Shown piece by piece: positions 61,516 through 64,000 of a stretch of DNA of 64,000 bases (its first letter is position 1; each line of letters begins with the position of its first letter). The notes beneath the pieces are model-generated. The model was not told where the DNA came from. It saw only the letters and a list, made by a program, of their open reading frames with translations, and did no database searches. Origin of the DNA: Bradyrhizobium frederickii. GTDB lineage: Bacteria > Pseudomonadota > Alphaproteobacteria > Rhizobiales > Xanthobacteraceae. The stretch spans positions 1 through 64,000 of the forward strand of contig NZ_SPQS01000005.1 of NCBI RefSeq assembly GCF_004570865.1, written 5' to 3'. A program made the translations under genes and the position numbers.

Positions 61516-61695
61516 TCAGGCGGTGAAGATCGGCGCCGGCTCGGTCTCGTCCGGCAGCGCGAATTCGTCGACCATGCGGCCAAGCCGCAGCGAGACTTCG
61601 AGATTGGCGCGCACCGCGGGCCTCCAGGCCTCCTCGACCGGCAGCGCCAGCGCTTTCGATACGGCGTCGATATAATCGTCCAGCGGCTCGGCCAT
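61516..61695 (-). CDS. atzG: AtzG-like GatC-type subunit (DUF4089)
   Basis: A 59-residue helical protein (MAEPLDDYIDAVSKALALPV, EEAWRPAVRANLEVSLRLGR) related to GatC of the amidotransferase. AtzG proteins wrap AtzE and are encoded just upstream of it, as here. It lies 19 nt downstream of the Dpp-type ATPase gene, on the same strand, so transporter and enzyme are probably co-transcribed. Confidence 0.88.
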   Translation of the reverse strand: MAEPLDDYIDAVSKALALPVEEAWRPAVRANLEVSLRLGRMVDEFALPDETEPAPIFTA

Positions 61696-61714
61696 CACGC
61701 TCCCAAACAATCTC

Positions 61715-63586
61715 TCAATGCACCGGCAACGGCGGATGCGGGATCGCCGTCAGCAGTTCCTTGGTGTAGTCGTCCTGCGGATCGCTCAAAACCTGCTCGG
61801 AGGAGCCCTCTTCGACGATCCGTCCCGTCCGCATAACAATGACACGATCGCACAACAAGCGCACCACATTCAAATCATGCGAGACGAACAGATAGCTCAT
61901 ACCTAGCCGCTGCTTCAGGTCCTGAAGCAGGTTCAGCACGACGGCCTGAACCGAGACGTCCAGCGCAGCCGTCGGCTCGTCGAGGATGACGAGCTTCGGA
62001 TGCAGCGCGATGGCGCGGGCGATGCCGACGCGGGCCTTCTGGCCGCCGGACAATTGATGCGGGAAGCGGTCGAGCAGATTGTGCGGCAGGCCGACCATGG
62101 TGGCGAGCTCCTCGCAGCGCGCGCGAAGCGCGTCGCGCCCCCTGACGTCGCCGAGCTGCATGATCGGGTCCGCAATGGCGCGCGCGGCGGTGAAGCGCGG
62201 GTTGAGGCTGTCGGTCGGATCCTGGAACACCATCTGGATACGGCTGCGCTGCGGCAGCCGGGCAAAGGCTGATGGCGCGATGCCGGAGATGTCCTCGCCA
62301 TCGAACTGGATCAGGCCGGAGGTCTGGTCCAGGAGCCGCATCACCATCATCGACGTCGTCGATTTGCCGCAGCCGGATTCGCCGACGAGCCCGACGCTCT
62401 CGCCATGGCCGATCGAAAAGCTGATGCCATCGACGGCACGGAACACGTCCGGCTCGACCGGCGGCTTGCGGCCGAACAGCTTGCCGAGCACGGCGGTGGC
62501 GCCCTGGCGGGGGTACTCCTTGACCAGCTTGTCGACGAGAAGGAGGGGCTGGCTCTCACCACACGCGACACTGTGCTCCCTCGCCCCGCTTGCGGGGTCG
62601 CGACGAGCTTCGCTCGCGCTGGGAGCGTCGGGGTGAGGGGCTCCCTCCGCGAGCACGGTGCTGGGAGAGTCCCCCTCACCCGCCACGCTCCGGGGCGCAA
62701 TTGCGCTCCCGAGCGTGTCGGCCTCTCCCCGCACGCGGGGAGAGGCGAAGGAAGCGCTCTCCTCTTCAGGCAACAAGTCTCGCAGGCTCACGCCCAGCCG
62801 CGGCGTCGCGCGCATCAGCTTCTTGGTGTAGGGGTGCTGCGGGTTTGCAAAGATGTCGGCGGCCTTGGCGGTCTCGACCACGCGGCCCTTCTCCATCACG
62901 ACGACGCGGTCGCAATAGGCAGCCGCGAGGCCGAGATCGTGCGTGATCAGGATGGTCGACATCGCGCGGCGCCTGGTCAGCTCGACGATCAAATCCATCA
63001 CCGCCTTCTGGGTGGTGACGTCGAGGCCGGTGGTCGGCTCGTCCGCGATCAGGAGCTGCGGATTGCAGGCGAGCGCGAGGGCGATGACGACGCGCTGGCA
63101 CATGCCGCCCGAGAGCTCGAAGGGATAGGCGTGGTAGCGCTCGCGCGGGCGGGCGATCTTGACCTGCTCCAGCGCCTCGATCGCCTTCTCGCCGCGATCT
63201 GCGACCTGGGCCTGCTGCACATGGGTGCGCAGCACGTCCTCGATCTGGTCGCCGACTTTCCGGATCGGGTTGAGCGCGGCGCGCGGGTTCTGGAAGATCA
63301 TCGAGACTTCGCGGCCGCGCAGATCGCGCATCTGGTCTTCGCTCGCCGCCTTCACGTCGATGCCGGAGAACATCACCGAGCCCTCGGCGATCCGCCCGGC
63401 ACGGTCGAGAATGCGCATCACCGCATAGGACGTCACCGATTTGCCGGAGCCGGACTCGCCGACGATGGCGAGCGTCTCGCCCTTGGCGACGGAGATGTTG
63501 ACCTGCTGCACCGCTTTGACGATGCCGCGGCGGGTGGTGAACTCGACCGTGAGGTCCTGAACGTCGAGCAGCGGCTGGACGGTCAT
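61715..63586 (-). CDS. fused DppD-DppF type ABC transporter ATP-binding protein
   Basis: A 623-residue double ATPase of the dipeptide/oligopeptide importer family. The first half has Walker A GESGSGKS (43-50), signature LSGGMCQR (158-165) and Walker B LLIADEP; the second half has [17 protein letters not shown] and LVILDEPTAALD. The two halves are joined by about 60 residues (281-339) that are the translation of a palindromic repeat. Start at 63586 (GGAGG five bases upstream). Lies between a DppC-type permease and atzG, suggesting import of the amide substrate. Confidence 0.9.
   Translation of the reverse strand: MTVQPLLDVQDLTVEFTTRRGIVKAVQQVNISVAKGETLAIVGESGSGKSVTSYAVMRILDRAGRIAEGSVMFSGIDVKAASEDQMRDLRGREVSMIFQNPRAALNPIRKVGDQIEDVLRTHVQQAQVADRGEKAIEALEQVKIARPRERYHAYPFELSGGMCQRVVIALALACNPQLLIADEPTTGLDVTTQKAVMDLIVELTRRRAMSTILITHDLGLAAAYCDRVVVMEKGRVVETAKAADIFANPQHPYTKKLMRATPRLGVSLRDLLPEEESASFASPRVRGEADTLGSAIAPRSVAGEGDSPSTVLAEGAPHPDAPSASEARRDPASGAREHSVACGESQPLLLVDKLVKEYPRQGATAVLGKLFGRKPPVEPDVFRAVDGISFSIGHGESVGLVGESGCGKSTTSMMVMRLLDQTSGLIQFDGEDISGIAPSAFARLPQRSRIQMVFQDPTDSLNPRFTAARAIADPIMQLGDVRGRDALRARCEELATMVGLPHNLLDRFPHQLSGGQKARVGIARAIALHPKLVILDEPTAALDVSVQAVVLNLLQDLKQRLGMSYLFVSHDLNVVRLLCDRVIVMRTGRIVEEGSSEQVLSDPQDDYTKELLTAIPHPPLPVH
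62577..62747. repeat. repeat inside the Dpp ATPase gene, encoding the interdomain linker
   Basis: GCCTCTCCCCGC-A-CGCGGGGAGAGGC forms one hairpin, GGGAGCGTCGGGGTGAGGGG pairs with a CCCCTCACCCGCCACGCTCC arm about 35 nt away, and CGCCCCGC-TTG-CGGGG closes the right end. These are the same kinds of arms as family B and the 41111 hairpin. The reading frame passes through intact and encodes low-complexity residues 281-339 between the two ATPase domains. Confidence 0.8.
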
Positions 63587-63700
63587 GCGGGCCTCCCCAT
63601 CAAAAAGGTCGAAAACAACCCCATGCACAGTAGAATGGCATTGGAATCGTTGGGGAATTTTTGACGGAAATTCGCGCGTGAGGGAGGCACCGCTCTCTCA

Positions 63701-63847
63701 TTCCCTCCCCCCTTGCGGGGGAGGGGCAGGGAGAGGGGTGCTACACGGGGATTCTCTCCGCACGCGAACACCGCGGCATCCGGATCACCAACACCTTTTA
63801 CTGGGCTACCCCTCTCCCCAGCCCTCCCCCGCAAGGGGGGAGGGAGC
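63701..63847. repeat. family B palindromic repeat
   Basis: TTCCCTCCCCCCTTGCGGGG opens and GCAAGGGGGGAGGGAGC closes it, with GGGAGAGGGGTGCTACACGG and CTGGGCTACCCCTCTCCC inside. Near-identical to 24268 and 27081. It fills most of the 316-nt gap between the permease and ATPase genes. Confidence 0.87.
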
Positions 63848-63902
63848 GATAGAGAGGTGCCCTCCTCACAGCTTCGCTGCACGTCTCTGCCCCTAACCAT
63901 CA

Positions 63903-64000
63903 TCATGTCCTCCGCTGGGGATCGACGATGTCGCGCAGGCCGTCGCCGAGGAGGTTGAAGCAGAATACGGCGATCATCAGCGCGAGGCCGGGGAAGAGCG
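63903..64000 (-). CDS. Dpp-type ABC permease (DppC), C-terminal end only
   Basis: The last 31 codons of a minus-strand gene cut by the window edge. The residues [20 protein letters not shown] then LRDIVDPQ are the characteristic C-terminus of DppC/OppC permeases. The gene continues beyond 64000 and belongs with the fused ATPase 316 nt downstream. Confidence 0.88.
   Translation of the reverse strand, partial: LFPGLALMIAVFCFNLLGDGLRDIVDPQRRT

Overview
The window is high-GC alphaproteobacterial chromosome and almost certainly Bradyrhizobium. The evidence is a BjaI/BjaR-type LuxI/LuxR pair, a haloalkane dehalogenase very close to the DbjA/DbeA enzymes of that genus, a CYP199A-type P450, a gcrA gene, and a dense population of palindromic intergenic repeats. 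Identification rests on protein motifs and remembered family sequences; no database was searched. No rRNA, tRNA, CRISPR array, phage, integrase or transposase was recognised.

Layout. 0.6-5 kb holds housekeeping genes: hslO, argF and argD (minus), then gcrA (plus), whose upstream region carries six GANTC sites. 5-13 kb holds the phosphate regulon on the minus strand: a membrane flippase-like gene, phoR, pstS (with a clear Pho box), pstC, pstA, pstB, phoU, phoB. 13.5-15.7 kb is a four-gene minus-strand operon (TetR regulator, haloalkane dehalogenase, Rdx thioredoxin-like protein, GNAT acetyltransferase) behind a promoter wholly covered by a perfect 24-bp palindrome. 15.8-19.7 kb holds an OmpA/BON protein with a small membrane partner, a polysaccharide deacetylase and an SDR. 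19.9-27 kb is an aerobic benzoyl-CoA (box) cluster: boxB, boxC, an alpha/beta hydrolase, benzoate-CoA ligase and boxR. 27.4-35.1 kb holds a PRC-barrel protein, an IclR regulator divergent from a Rieske oxygenase plus a glutamine-synthetase-like ligase, and a livFGMH transporter without its binding protein. 35.5-37.6 kb is the quorum-sensing locus. 37.9-47.5 kb is a tightly overlapping operon (LysR; shikimate/quinate dehydrogenase; complete Liv transporter; Gfo/Idh oxidoreductase; QuiC-type dehydroshikimate dehydratase). 47.7-56.9 kb holds two further Liv-type binding proteins, NDH-2, a CYP199A P450 with its ferredoxin, two MarR regulators and a feruloyl-CoA-synthase-like ligase. 57-64 kb is an atzF / atzG-E-H / GntR group with a fused Dpp-type ATPase and the end of a permease.

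How it works together. Most of 20-64 kb looks like an aromatic-acid and amide catabolic island. It predicts import by Liv and Dpp ABC systems, activation by CoA ligases, oxygenation by BoxB, a Rieske enzyme and CYP199A, and dehydration of dehydroshikimate to protocatechuate. Several steps are missing locally (boxA, boxD, all oxygenase reductases, atzD, hydroxycinnamoyl-CoA hydratase-lyase), so the pathways must be completed elsewhere. TGCA-N6-TGCA motifs expected for BoxR lie upstream of boxC and, in triplicate, upstream of livHMGF, which suggests that the orphan transporter belongs to the benzoate regulon.

Intergenic space is dominated by three palindromic repeat families. One repeat appears to lie inside a coding region, forming the linker of the fused Dpp ATPase, and another supplies the stop codon of atzF.
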